Positions 9,906-17,912 of a stretch of 42,256 nt of DNA are shown piece by piece. A program made the translations under genes and the position numbers. Source of the DNA: Bryobacterales bacterium (GTDB taxonomy: Bacteria; Acidobacteriota; Terriglobia; Bryobacterales; Bryobacteraceae); assembly GCA_003135055.1 (NCBI GenBank), contig PLDF01000269.1, forward strand, positions 1 to 42,256, read 5' to 3'. Under the pieces are notes generated by a model, which saw nothing but the letters and a program-made list of their open reading frames with translations, was not told the origin of the DNA and searched no databases. Position 1 is the stretch's first letter. Every line of letters begins with the position of its first letter.

Positions 9906-10856
9906 TTACGCCGCCCGCGAAAAGGCCACGCGCGCCAGCGATGCCAGCAGCAGCCCCACGCGCTCCACCTTCGAAATCGCCGGGCGCTCCGCCAGCACGT
10001 CGTAATCGCGCGCTTCGATCTTTTCAAGCACCTTCATGCCGCCGCGGTTGAAGAGATCGATATCGAGCGCCAGGCGCCGGTCCACCATTCCCACCAGTGG
10101 CAGTCCTTCGAGGAACAGCTCCCGCGCTTTCGCCACAATATCGCGCATCACCGCGCGAAAGGCCGCGTTGCATTCGCCCGCGCGCAGTCCGTCGAGCGAA
10201 TATCCGTGGCGCTCCATGATCTCAAGCGGGATGTAAACGCGGCCCTTTTCCATGTCCACCGTTACGTCCTGCCAGAAATTCGCCAGTTGCAGCGCCGTGC
10301 AGGTGGCGTCGGACAAGCGCTGCCGCCCGACATCGGAATAGCCGCAGAGATAGAGCACCAGGCGGCCCACGGGATTCGCGGAGTTGCGGCAATAGCCGAA
10401 AAGCTCGTCCCAATTGCGGTAGCGCGTCACGGTTTGGTCTTGAATGAACGCGTCGATCAGATTGCGGAACGGCTCTGGCGGAATGGAGTGCTTCCTCACC
10501 GTGGGCCCCAGTGCGACGAACACCGGGTGTGTGGCGCGTCCTTCGTACATCGCGGCCAGCTCAATACGCCACCATTCGAGCAGGCGCAGGCTTTCGGCGC
10601 GATCGGAGATCTCATCGCCCAGATCGTCGGCCCAGCGGCAATAGGAATAGACGTTGTAGAAATCCTGGTGGAGGCGCTTGGGCAGCAGAAAGCTGACTAC
10701 GTGGAAATTCTCGTAGTGATGAGTGGCCAGCCAGCGGGTGTATGCCAGCGCTTCGTCCGGCGCCCAGACTTTCCGGAGTTGTTCCGGCGAGCGGACGAAT
10801 TCCGCCGGAGGCAGAAATGCGGGTGCGCCGGCTCCGCGCATCAACTCTCCGCGCAT
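9906..10856 (-). CDS. hpnC: Hydroxysqualene synthase HpnC
   Basis: A 316-residue paralogue of HpnD. The first aspartate motif is WADDLGDE (Asp77, Asp78, Asp81) and the second is FWQDVTVDMEKGRVYIP (Asp197, Asp201). HENFHV-like YENFHVVSFLLP near residues 49-59 is characteristic of the HpnC branch. HpnC converts presqualene diphosphate to hydroxysqualene. The ATG lies 2 nt after the stop of the upstream dehydrogenase; a second in-frame ATG at 10841 is a possible start. In most organisms HpnE follows to reduce hydroxysqualene to squalene, but no flavoprotein amine-oxidase-like gene is present in this window. Confidence 0.92.
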   Translation of the reverse strand: MRGELMRGAGAPAFLPPAEFVRSPEQLRKVWAPDEALAYTRWLATHHYENFHVVSFLLPKRLHQDFYNVYSYCRWADDLGDEISDRAESLRLLEWWRIELAAMYEGRATHPVFVALGPTVRKHSIPPEPFRNLIDAFIQDQTVTRYRNWDELFGYCRNSANPVGRLVLYLCGYSDVGRQRLSDATCTALQLANFWQDVTVDMEKGRVYIPLEIMERHGYSLDGLRAGECNAAFRAVMRDIVAKARELFLEGLPLVGMVDRRLALDIDLFNRGGMKVLEKIEARDYDVLAERPAISKVERVGLLLASLARVAFSRAA

Positions 10857-10858
10857 CG

Positions 10859-11899
10859 TCAGGGTAGAATGGCCGTCTTCAGGTGGCCGTTGTGGCTCAT
10901 CAGGTGGCGCATCACCTCAAGCAGGTTGGCCAGCGGCTCTTCGCGATTGACGAAGAAGCTCGCCGTGATTTCGCCGCGGCATATCAGGTCGAGCGCCTTG
11001 CGGATATACGCCGGAGTGTGATGGAAGCTCGCCTTGCAGGTGATTTCGGAATAGTGCAACAGCGAGGTGTCCAGGTCCACCGTGCTGTCGTTGGGGCAGC
11101 CGCCGAAAAAGTTCACCGTGCCGCCGCGGCGCACCATGTTGACCGCCCACTCCCACGTTTGCGGCTTGCCCACGGCCTCGATGGCCACATCGGCGCCGCG
11201 CCCGCGCGTCAAATCGCGAACCGAGGCCACGGGGTTCGAACTGTCGGCGCCCACAATCAGCTCGTCGGCCCCCAGCGCGGCTGCGCGGTCGAGCTGCGTC
11301 TTGCGCCGTCCCACGGCGATCACGCGGCACCCGTACAGCTTGGCGAGCTTCACGAACATCAGGCCGATCGGGCCCAGGCCGATCACCGCCACGGTGTCGC
11401 CGGGCTGCGGCGCGGTTTCTTCGAGACCGCGCACCACGCACGCGAGCGGCTCTACCAGCGCGGCGTCGTGATAGCCCACGTCAGGCGGAATCAGGTAAGT
11501 GTTGCGCTCCACAATTCGCGCGGGAATGCGAATGTACTCCGCATACGCGCCGTTGTTGAAGAGCAGATCCTCGCAAAGATTCTGCAAGCCGCGCTTGCAG
11601 AAATAGCAATCTTCGCAGGGCGCGGAGTTGGCGGCGACAACGCGCTGACCCACGGAAAAATTGGCGACGCCCTCGCCCACGGCGACAATGTCGCCGGCTA
11701 ACTCATGCCCGAACACGGCGGGCGGGACAATCATCCGCGCGTGGTAGCCGCGGCGGAAGACCTTCACGTCCGTACCGCAGGTCAGTGCAACCTTGACCCG
11801 CACCAGAATGTCTCCCGTATCGATTTTCGGCACGGCTACCGGCTCTACCTGCAAGTGTTCCTTGCCGTAAAGCACGGCAGCCATCATGTGGTTGTTCAC
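10859..11899 (-). CDS. Zinc-dependent medium-chain dehydrogenase, hopanoid-operon copy 2
   Basis: A protein of about 346 residues of the MDR superfamily, threonine/sorbitol-dehydrogenase-like. It has the catalytic zinc ligands (TCGTDVK, FGHELAG), a full structural zinc site (CEDCYFCKRGLQNLC, four Cys) and a Rossmann motif VIGLGPIGLMFVKLA. The chosen GTG start at 11899 shares one base with the upstream TAG stop and has AGAGGTGG about 5 nt upstream; a GTG at 11908 and tandem ATGs at 11887/11884 are alternatives. It is paralogous to the preceding gene and fully embedded between hpnG and hpnC. The reaction is unknown. Confidence 0.85.
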   Translation of the reverse strand: MNNHMMAAVLYGKEHLQVEPVAVPKIDTGDILVRVKVALTCGTDVKVFRRGYHARMIVPPAVFGHELAGDIVAVGEGVANFSVGQRVVAANSAPCEDCYFCKRGLQNLCEDLLFNNGAYAEYIRIPARIVERNTYLIPPDVGYHDAALVEPLACVVRGLEETAPQPGDTVAVIGLGPIGLMFVKLAKLYGCRVIAVGRRKTQLDRAAALGADELIVGADSSNPVASVRDLTRGRGADVAIEAVGKPQTWEWAVNMVRRGGTVNFFGGCPNDSTVDLDTSLLHYSEITCKASFHHTPAYIRKALDLICRGEITASFFVNREEPLANLLEVMRHLMSHNGHLKTAILP

Positions 11900-12996
11900 T
11901 AGGACCACCTCTGTGGCTGAACGATTATTTTCAACGATTTAGGTTCCGGATGCAATGCCAAATCAAAGCCTGCGCGAATTTTTTCCAACGGCAGACGGTG
12001 CGAAATGAGCTCTTCCACTGGCAATTCTCCGCTAAAAACCAGCCTGGCGGACTCTTTTTGCAAATCCACCGAAGCGCTATAACAGCCGAATAAAGTACGC
12101 TCGCCCACGCAAATATCCGCTCCCGAAGCTTCAATCTTCTCGGTGGCGGAAGTTTGCGCGAACAGCAAAATCCGCGCCCCGGGACGCGAACTGGCGATCG
12201 CCTGATTGACGATTCCCTTGGCCGAAGCTGCTACGATCACGATATCCGCGCCGCGGCCTTCAGTCAACCGCTTAACTTCTGCGGCCACGTCGCGCCCCAG
12301 CGGATTCCACATGAACCCGGCTCCGCAGCGCCCGGCGATCTCGAGGCGCTCGGCCATGGTATCCGTAGCCGCAATGCGCGCGCCGGTACGATTAGCCAGC
12401 ATGGTGAACATGAGGCCGATGGGACCCTGCCCCATTACCAGGACGAAATCCTCGGGCTGCGGATCGCATTGCGCGACTGCCTTCAGGCAGGTGTTGAGCG
12501 GCTCCACCAGGGTCGCCCGCTCGAACGAAATTCCTTCGGGGATTTTCTCCACGCCGCGCTCGACAATCCAATCCATCACGCGAACGTATTGGGAAAATCC
12601 ACCACCGGCCGGCTCAAACCCGGCTGTGATCCCAACTCTCTTGTATACCGGACACTGCGCGTAGAGCTTATGCTGGCAGTAGAAGCATTCCAAACACGGA
12701 ATGTGGTGGAACGCCAGCACGCGGTCGCCTGGACGGAATTTTGTCACGCCCGCGCCCACCGCGGCCACTACGCCGGCAGTCTCATGCCCATACACTCGCG
12801 GCGGCGCGAGCAGGTTGTACTCAATCTTCTTGAGGTCCGTATGGCAGATACCGCAGGCCTCCACGCGGATGAGAATTTCGCCCGGTTGTATGGCGGGCGT
12901 CGGAATCTCCTCCACGTTCACCACGCTGAGGCCGCGGTAGACGGCCGCATGCATGGTATCCGGAATGGCGGTCGCATCAAATTCCGCTATAGGCAA
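11899..12996 (-). CDS. Zinc-dependent medium-chain dehydrogenase, hopanoid-operon copy 1
   Basis: A 365-residue MDR alcohol dehydrogenase: catalytic zinc site ACGICHTDLKKIE and VYGHETAGVV, structural zinc site CLECFYCQHKLYAQC, and Rossmann motif MGQGPIGLMFTMLA. The TTG start at 12996 has GGGAGA 7 nt upstream and overlaps the end of hpnG by 20 nt; an ATG at 12954 would give a more standard 351 residues. Together with its neighbour it forms a tandem paralogous pair in the same operon as the squalene and hopanoid enzymes. Such pairs could oxidise or reduce a hopanoid side-chain alcohol/aldehyde, which is inference from position only. Confidence 0.85.
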   Translation of the reverse strand: MPIAEFDATAIPDTMHAAVYRGLSVVNVEEIPTPAIQPGEILIRVEACGICHTDLKKIEYNLLAPPRVYGHETAGVVAAVGAGVTKFRPGDRVLAFHHIPCLECFYCQHKLYAQCPVYKRVGITAGFEPAGGGFSQYVRVMDWIVERGVEKIPEGISFERATLVEPLNTCLKAVAQCDPQPEDFVLVMGQGPIGLMFTMLANRTGARIAATDTMAERLEIAGRCGAGFMWNPLGRDVAAEVKRLTEGRGADIVIVAASAKGIVNQAIASSRPGARILLFAQTSATEKIEASGADICVGERTLFGCYSASVDLQKESARLVFSGELPVEELISHRLPLEKIRAGFDLALHPEPKSLKIIVQPQRWS

Positions 12997-13738
12997 AAAA
13001 ATCTCCCAGGACGTGCGCGGCCCGGACGCATCGTTTCCGCAGCCGGAACAACTCCGGCAGCCGGACCGTTGGATGGCGAAAAGTTCCCTTTAGAATTAAT
13101 ATTGTATCGAAATGCCCGTCCAAACGCAGGGCCTTATTGAAGTCGTTCGCCAAAGTTTCGCCTGCAAGGTCGGTTACGGCGCGAATACAGTAGAGCGGCA
13201 ATCCGTGACTCTCGGCGCGCGCGGCGATACCCCCAGCTTCCATTTCTACCGCAATTGCGCCTGTTACAGCCAGATTACGCTTCTCTTCGGCGGTCCGCGC
13301 GACATAAGGAATTGATCGTATGGCGCCGTCAAAGTGGCGCGGGGCATGTGGGACAGGCATCCGGGCCTGTCCGCGGGGCGGAGCCACGCCCTGCACTGAC
13401 AGGCCGGGATGCCTGTCCCACATGCGCGTGGCATAGGATCGATCCGCGGTTTGGACGCTGGTGGCCGATACCAGATCGGCGATTCCGAGCTCCGGCGCCA
13501 GTGCGCCGCAGAAGCCGGTGCTGACGATGGCGACCGCATCGAACGCCTTTATCCCGGCGTCGGTAGCCGCCGCCGCGCGGTCCGGACCCGCGCCGTTGGC
13601 CACCAGCAGCACTTCATTGACGCCAAGCGTTGCCGAGCGCGACCAGCGCGCCGCCACCTCGGCTTCCCGCACGGCCGTGGCATGCGCCAGCAGGCCGCGG
13701 AACTCCATTTTGTCGGATGCGATGAACAGCAGTTTCAT
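12977..13738 (-). CDS. hpnG: Hopanoid-associated phosphorylase HpnG, carrying a palindromic insert
   Basis: A 253-residue phosphorylase/nucleosidase-superfamily protein. HpnG removes adenine from adenosylhopane to give (phospho)ribosylhopane, the second step of side-chain building after HpnH. The landmarks VSTGFCGALAPELGIADLV (about residues 79-97) and AVEMEAGGIAARAESHGLP are family-typical. The start at 13738 overlaps the hpnA stop (ATGA). Between ATRMW and HFDGAIRSIP about 33 residues of Arg/Pro/Gly-rich sequence interrupt the usual spacing; they are encoded by a 27-bp-arm palindrome at 13345-13424, inserted without a frameshift or stop. Whether the enzyme stays active is unknown; the downstream catalytic region is intact. 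Confidence 0.85.
   Translation of the reverse strand: MKLLFIASDKMEFRGLLAHATAVREAEVAARWSRSATLGVNEVLLVANGAGPDRAAAATDAGIKAFDAVAIVSTGFCGALAPELGIADLVSATSVQTADRSYATRMWDRHPGLSVQGVAPPRGQARMPVPHAPRHFDGAIRSIPYVARTAEEKRNLAVTGAIAVEMEAGGIAARAESHGLPLYCIRAVTDLAGETLANDFNKALRLDGHFDTILILKGTFRHPTVRLPELFRLRKRCVRAAHVLGDFFAYSGI
13345..13424. repeat. Palindromic element inside hpnG
   Basis: Arms 13345-13371 and 13398-13424 are inverted copies matching at 26 of 27 positions, separated by 26 nt; the outer ends read CATGTGGGACAGGC and GCCTGTCCCACATG. The loop contains a further GGGCG/CGCCC hairpin. The core GGGACAGGC...GCCTGTCC resembles the second hairpin at 40191-40212. The element lies wholly inside the hpnG reading frame and adds codons without a stop. 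Confidence 0.88.
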
Positions 13739-14706
13739 GCGGCACGCGTCCGGAACCACTCAATGGCCTGCGAAAGAGCGATATCGGCGGGCCCAGGGTT
13801 GAAGTTCAGCTCCCGGCGCGCTTTTTCGTGGCTCACCCACATTTTCTTCTTCGCCATGCGGACCGCATCGATGGGTACCTGCGGCGGCCGGCCAGTCAAT
13901 TGCGCCCAGCCGGTGCTTAACATTCCCGCCGCATACGCCACAAAGTACGGAATCTGCGTAGTGGGCGGTTTGCGCCCGGTGATTTCGGCCAGCTTGAAGA
14001 GAATCTGCTGCAGCGTCAGATTTTCGGCGCCCAGAATATATCGCTGGCCCACGCGGCCGCGCTCGCATGCCAGCAGATGGCCCGTGGCGCAATCGCGCGC
14101 GCCGACAATGTTCAAACCGGTATCGATAAACGCCGGGATGGCGCCCTTCATGAAGTCGAGCACAATCTTGCCCGTGGGCGTGGGCTTCACATCGTGGCCG
14201 CCCATCGGCGATGTCGGATTGACGATCACCACCGGCAGGCCGCCCCGAGCGTATTCCAGCGCAATCTGTTCCGCCATAAACTTCGACTTCTTGTAATCGC
14301 CGGTCATTTCCGCCAGAGACACCGGCGTGTTTTCATCCCCGAGCCCCGTGCGCGGGATTCCGATGCAACCCACGGTGCTGGTGTAAACCACCCGCTGGAT
14401 GCCGGTCCTTTTAGCGGCTTCCAGCACGTTGCGCGTCCCATCCACATTGGAACGGTAGATCTCAACCGGATGCCTGGCCCACAGCCGGTAATCGGCCGCC
14501 ACGTGGAACACCAGCCGGCATCCGTCCATGGCGCGCTCGATCGACGGAGCGTCGCGCAAATCGCCCGTAACGGTTTCCACCTCGATGCCGGAAACGCTGC
14601 TTCCCTGGCGCACCAGCGCACGAACCGGATGGCCCCGCTCCACAAGCAGGCTCGCTACATGCCAGCCCAGAAACCCAGACGCGCCGGTGACGAGGGCGGT
14701 TTGCAT
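13735..14706 (-). CDS. hpnA: Hopanoid-associated NAD-dependent sugar epimerase HpnA
   Basis: A 323-residue extended short-chain dehydrogenase. The NAD-binding motif TGASGFLG is at residues 7-14, the catalytic pair Tyr138 and Lys142 is in DYKKSK, and VVYTSTVGCIG carries the usual Ser/Thr. HpnA proteins are associated with hopanoid clusters and are thought to act on the sugar-derived side chain or head group. It is the first gene after a terminator-like palindrome, so it may open a second transcription unit of the cluster. The stop overlaps the hpnG ATG by 4 nt. Confidence 0.92.
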   Translation of the reverse strand: MQTALVTGASGFLGWHVASLLVERGHPVRALVRQGSSVSGIEVETVTGDLRDAPSIERAMDGCRLVFHVAADYRLWARHPVEIYRSNVDGTRNVLEAAKRTGIQRVVYTSTVGCIGIPRTGLGDENTPVSLAEMTGDYKKSKFMAEQIALEYARGGLPVVIVNPTSPMGGHDVKPTPTGKIVLDFMKGAIPAFIDTGLNIVGARDCATGHLLACERGRVGQRYILGAENLTLQQILFKLAEITGRKPPTTQIPYFVAYAAGMLSTGWAQLTGRPPQVPIDAVRMAKKKMWVSHEKARRELNFNPGPADIALSQAIEWFRTRAA

Positions 14707-14736
14707 GAGACCGGCCTTCTTACGAGACAGGCGCCT

Positions 14737-14836
14737 GGTAGCGCCGGCGGTCTTGCCGCCGGTGTTTTACTTCGATTCTCCGCCTCAGCATCCGCTACCG
14801 CCCCAAAAAACCGGCGGCGAGACCGCCGGCGCTACC
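14737..14836. repeat. Bipartite palindrome between hpnH and hpnA
   Basis: Arms 14737-14768 and 14805-14836 are inverted copies matching at about 30 of 32 positions, separated by 36 nt. Each arm itself contains a 6-bp hairpin CGGCGG-TCTYG-CCGCCG followed on its own strand by a T-rich run. The same element occurs at 23677-23750, and one degenerate arm near 3560. It occupies most of the 140-bp hpnH-hpnA gap. Confidence 0.85.
14805..14836 (-). terminator. Intrinsic-terminator-like hairpin after hpnH
   Basis: Read on the minus strand, 11 nt after the hpnH stop, CGGCGG-TCTCG-CCGCCG is followed by G and six Ts. This would end or attenuate the ispH-shc-hpnH transcript before hpnA. If so, hpnA onward needs its own promoter within 14707-14804, which could not be identified. 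Confidence 0.6.
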
Positions 14837-14846
14837 GATGGCTCCA

Positions 14847-15962
14847 CTAGCTCAGGCTCCATTTGAGCATCTTGAGATTGTCGGCGATGCCGGCATTGAT
14901 GCCCAGCGCGGCGGAAGGCTCATACCCGCAATGCACCATGCAGTGCTCGCAGCGCGGGTCGTTGCCTTTGCCATAGCTTTCCCACGGCGTCCTGGTCATC
15001 AGTTCCTCGAACGTCTTGTAGTGGCCGTCCGTGATCAGGTAGCACGGGCCTTTCCAGCCCTTCACGTTGTAGGTGGGGTTGCCCCACGCGGTGCAGGGAA
15101 AATCGTGCTCGCCCTTGAGGAAATCGAGATACAGCGGCGTCTGGCGCACGTTGTATTTGGCGGCGATGCGCGTGATGTCCTTGAATTTTTCATGAACGTC
15201 GTCGCGCGTGAGAAAGATTTCGCGGTCGTTGACGGACGAATAGCCGTAGGCCGGCGCGATCTGGTGGCCATCCACGTCGAACTGCTTCAGGTATTCAAAC
15301 AGCTCTTCCACTTCGTTCATATCGGTTTCTTTGTAGACCGTGGTGTTGGTGCAGACGCGGAAACCGGCCGCTTTGGCCGCCTTGATGCCGTCAATCGCTT
15401 CCTTAAAGACCCCTTCGCGCTCCACGCAAATATCGTGGGTCTTCTCCATGCCGTCCAGATGGATGTTGAAGTAGAAGCGCTTGTCAGGCCTGAATTCCTT
15501 GAGCCGCTTGCGGACGAACATGCCGTTGGTGCACAGCAGAATATGCTTGTTTCGCGCCAGAATCCCGGCCACCAACTCGCCGATCTGCGGGTACATCATC
15601 GGCTCGCCGCCGCAAATGGAAACCACCGGCGCGCCGCACTCGTCCACCGCCGCCAGGCACTCTTCAAGCGGAATGCGCTCGGTGATGGTGGATTCGTACT
15701 CGCGAATGCGTCCGCAGCCCGTGCACGTCAAATTGCAGGCGTGCAGCGGCTCGAGCATCATCACGATGGGGAAGCGCTTCTTGATCATGGGGTGCGGCGC
15801 GCGCTTCTCGCCGGGCGTGGCGGCGTTGCCCGGCAAAATGCGAAAGGGATTCGCCGCATCCGGCGCGGCCGCGGCGCTCTTCTGCCACTCGGGCCGCGGC
15901 ATGAGGCGGTTCTTGATAATGTATCCGGCCAGGCCGGCGGTCATCGAAAGCGGAAATTTCAT
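14847..15962 (-). CDS. hpnH: Hopanoid radical SAM enzyme HpnH (adenosylhopane synthase)
   Basis: A 371-residue radical SAM protein. The iron-sulfur cluster motif is Cys76-x3-Cys80-x2-Cys83 (ACNLTCTGCGRI), followed by GGEPMMYPQIGEL. A C-terminal domain has further cysteines (CEHCMVHCGYEPSAA) typical of HpnH. HpnH joins the 5'-deoxyadenosyl group to hopene, starting C35 bacteriohopanepolyol synthesis. The N-terminal LAGYIIKNRL is also characteristic. It follows shc after 12 nt and is followed by a terminator-like palindrome. Confidence 0.95.
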   Translation of the reverse strand: MKFPLSMTAGLAGYIIKNRLMPRPEWQKSAAAAPDAANPFRILPGNAATPGEKRAPHPMIKKRFPIVMMLEPLHACNLTCTGCGRIREYESTITERIPLEECLAAVDECGAPVVSICGGEPMMYPQIGELVAGILARNKHILLCTNGMFVRKRLKEFRPDKRFYFNIHLDGMEKTHDICVEREGVFKEAIDGIKAAKAAGFRVCTNTTVYKETDMNEVEELFEYLKQFDVDGHQIAPAYGYSSVNDREIFLTRDDVHEKFKDITRIAAKYNVRQTPLYLDFLKGEHDFPCTAWGNPTYNVKGWKGPCYLITDGHYKTFEELMTRTPWESYGKGNDPRCEHCMVHCGYEPSAALGINAGIADNLKMLKWSLS

Positions 15963-15974
15963 AGTGATTCCGTC

Positions 15975-17912
15975 CTAGCCCGCTTGCGCTTTCACATACG
16001 CCGATAGCGCCAAAAGCGGGAAGTAATCCTTATACATGTGGTAGTTCAGGTAAAACACTTTCGGGAAACCCGTGCCGGTGGCCAGCTCTTCGCCCCAGCT
16101 CCCATCCGGGCGCTGCGTTTCCAACAGATATTCGATGCCGTGCTGCACGCTGCGGCTGCTAAAATCGCCGCCGGCGATCAAGCCGAGAATGGCCCAGGCC
16201 GTCTGCGAGTAGGTGCTGGCGCCGGGCGTGAAGGCTTCGTTATCGTAACTGGCGCAGCTTTCGCCCCACCCGCCATCGGCGTTCTGGATGCAGCGCAGCC
16301 ATTCGCCCCCGCGCAGCACATGCGCTTCCCGGTCGTCTTCGCCCGCCGCCGCCAATCCGCGCAGCGCGAAACAGGTGCCGTAAATGTACGCGACGCCCCA
16401 GCGGCCGTACCAGCTTCCATCCTGCTCCTGGTGCTTGATCAGATACTCCACGCCGCGCCGCACCGCGCGATGGTCGCGGGTGAGCCCGTGCGCCCCCAGC
16501 GCCTCCAGCACGCGCCCCGTGATATCGGGACAGGTCGGGTCAAGCATGGCATTGTGATCGGCGAACGGAACGTGGCTGAGAAATTCCCAGTTGTTGTCGG
16601 CATCGAAGGCCGCCCAGCCGCCATCCTTCGATTGCAACGCCAGCAGCCAGTTCAAGGCGCGCTGGTGGCAGGTTCTCTGCGCCTCGGAATCGGCGCCGCG
16701 CGCTTCGCTCAATGCCAGCATCACCATGGCCGTATCGTCGATATCCGGCGAGTGATCGTTCTTATAGAAGAAGGCCCAGCCCGAGGGCTCCGTATCGGGA
16801 CGCTTTACCGACCAATCGCCCTTGCCGCGAATTTCGCGTTCCAGCAGCCAATCCGCCGCCGGGCCCAGCGTAGAAGTCTCGTAACCGCTCCGGCCGATGG
16901 CATAGGCCGCGATGGCCGTATCCCAAACCGGCGAGAAACACGGCTGGATAAAAAACCGCTCGCCGTCGTCCACCATTAAGGCGTCGAATTGACGCAGCGC
17001 TTCGACGCGCAGCGGATGGTTGGGCGCGAATCCGAGCACATCGAGCGCCATCACCGAATACATCATGGGCGGATAGATCGCGCCCAGCCCGTCGGAACGG
17101 TCGAGCCGCTCGAGCATCCAGTTCTTGGCCCTCTCGACGGCGATTCGCCGGACGGCCTTCGAGCCGCTGCGCTCCCACCACTTCAGCAAGCGGTCGATGG
17201 TCAGAAACAGATTGCGCCAGCCGATCTGCCGGTTCAGGCGGAACGACGGACTGACGCTGGGGTCCCAGAGCTCATCCAGGTTAAAGCCGGCCGGCACGGG
17301 CCGGTGCGGGTCCGCCGAATGTACGATGGCCAGCGGAACCACAATGGTGCGCGACCACGAAGACATCTGGTAAAGCACGTTGAACGGCAGCAGCGCGACC
17401 TCGGGTGGAATCGAAGGGCAATGCTCGCGCGGGTAGAGATCGAACAGGCTCAGGTTGATCTTGACGTAACTGTTGGCGGCCTGAATTCCGCCCATGGCCA
17501 TGATCCGCTCGCGCAGGCGGACCATGCGCGAATCGTCCATCGCAATCCCCGCAAGCTTCAGAGCGAAGTAGGCCTTCACCGACGCATTGATTTCCGAAGG
17601 TCCCTCTTTGTAGATATTGAATCCGCCGTCGCGAAGCTGGCGCCTGAGAATGGATTGCGCCGCCTTATCCACCTGAGCGCGAGTCTGCGGATGCCAGACG
17701 CCGTTGACCGGCGGGTAGAGCCAAAGCTGGAAGAGAATGTAGTCCGATTCGAGCGTGCTATCGGCAGTCAGCTCGGCGCACCATTCGCCCTCCGGCTTCT
17801 GCAGTCGCGCGATGTGCGCGGCCGAACGGCGCGCCGCTTCCGAGGCCGCCGATGCCAAGGTAGTACCGATTTGTACCGGCGCGCTCATGGTGTCGTATTC
17901 ATCGCGTATCAT
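15975..17912 (-). CDS. shc: Squalene-hopene cyclase
   Basis: A 645-residue terpene cyclase of full length. The protonating DxDD motif is Asp390-Ile-Asp392-Asp393 in SPDIDDTAMVML. Several QW repeats are visible: LQSKDGGWAAFD, HQEQDGSWYG, IQNADGGWGE and TQRPDGSWGE. It cyclises squalene to hopene/hopanol at the membrane face; the repeats form the double alpha-barrel. The ATG at 17912 overlaps the ispH stop by 4 nt; a second ATG at 17888 (MSAPVQ) is possible. It is the second gene of the operon, placing precursor supply and cyclisation in one transcript. Confidence 0.96.
   Translation of the reverse strand: MIRDEYDTMSAPVQIGTTLASAASEAARRSAAHIARLQKPEGEWCAELTADSTLESDYILFQLWLYPPVNGVWHPQTRAQVDKAAQSILRRQLRDGGFNIYKEGPSEINASVKAYFALKLAGIAMDDSRMVRLRERIMAMGGIQAANSYVKINLSLFDLYPREHCPSIPPEVALLPFNVLYQMSSWSRTIVVPLAIVHSADPHRPVPAGFNLDELWDPSVSPSFRLNRQIGWRNLFLTIDRLLKWWERSGSKAVRRIAVERAKNWMLERLDRSDGLGAIYPPMMYSVMALDVLGFAPNHPLRVEALRQFDALMVDDGERFFIQPCFSPVWDTAIAAYAIGRSGYETSTLGPAADWLLEREIRGKGDWSVKRPDTEPSGWAFFYKNDHSPDIDDTAMVMLALSEARGADSEAQRTCHQRALNWLLALQSKDGGWAAFDADNNWEFLSHVPFADHNAMLDPTCPDITGRVLEALGAHGLTRDHRAVRRGVEYLIKHQEQDGSWYGRWGVAYIYGTCFALRGLAAAGEDDREAHVLRGGEWLRCIQNADGGWGESCASYDNEAFTPGASTYSQTAWAILGLIAGGDFSSRSVQHGIEYLLETQRPDGSWGEELATGTGFPKVFYLNYHMYKDYFPLLALSAYVKAQAG

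Noticed and set aside
9186..11021. 611-codon open frame on the plus strand opposite hpnC/hpnD
   Set aside because: It lies antisense to two clear family genes, is rich in Arg/His/Ala/Gln with no domain pattern, and is explained by high-GC codon bias leaving few stops.
13345..13424. hpnG split or pseudogene because of the palindrome
   Set aside because: The reading frame is continuous from 13738 to 12977 and both conserved halves are present, so an in-frame insertion describes it better.
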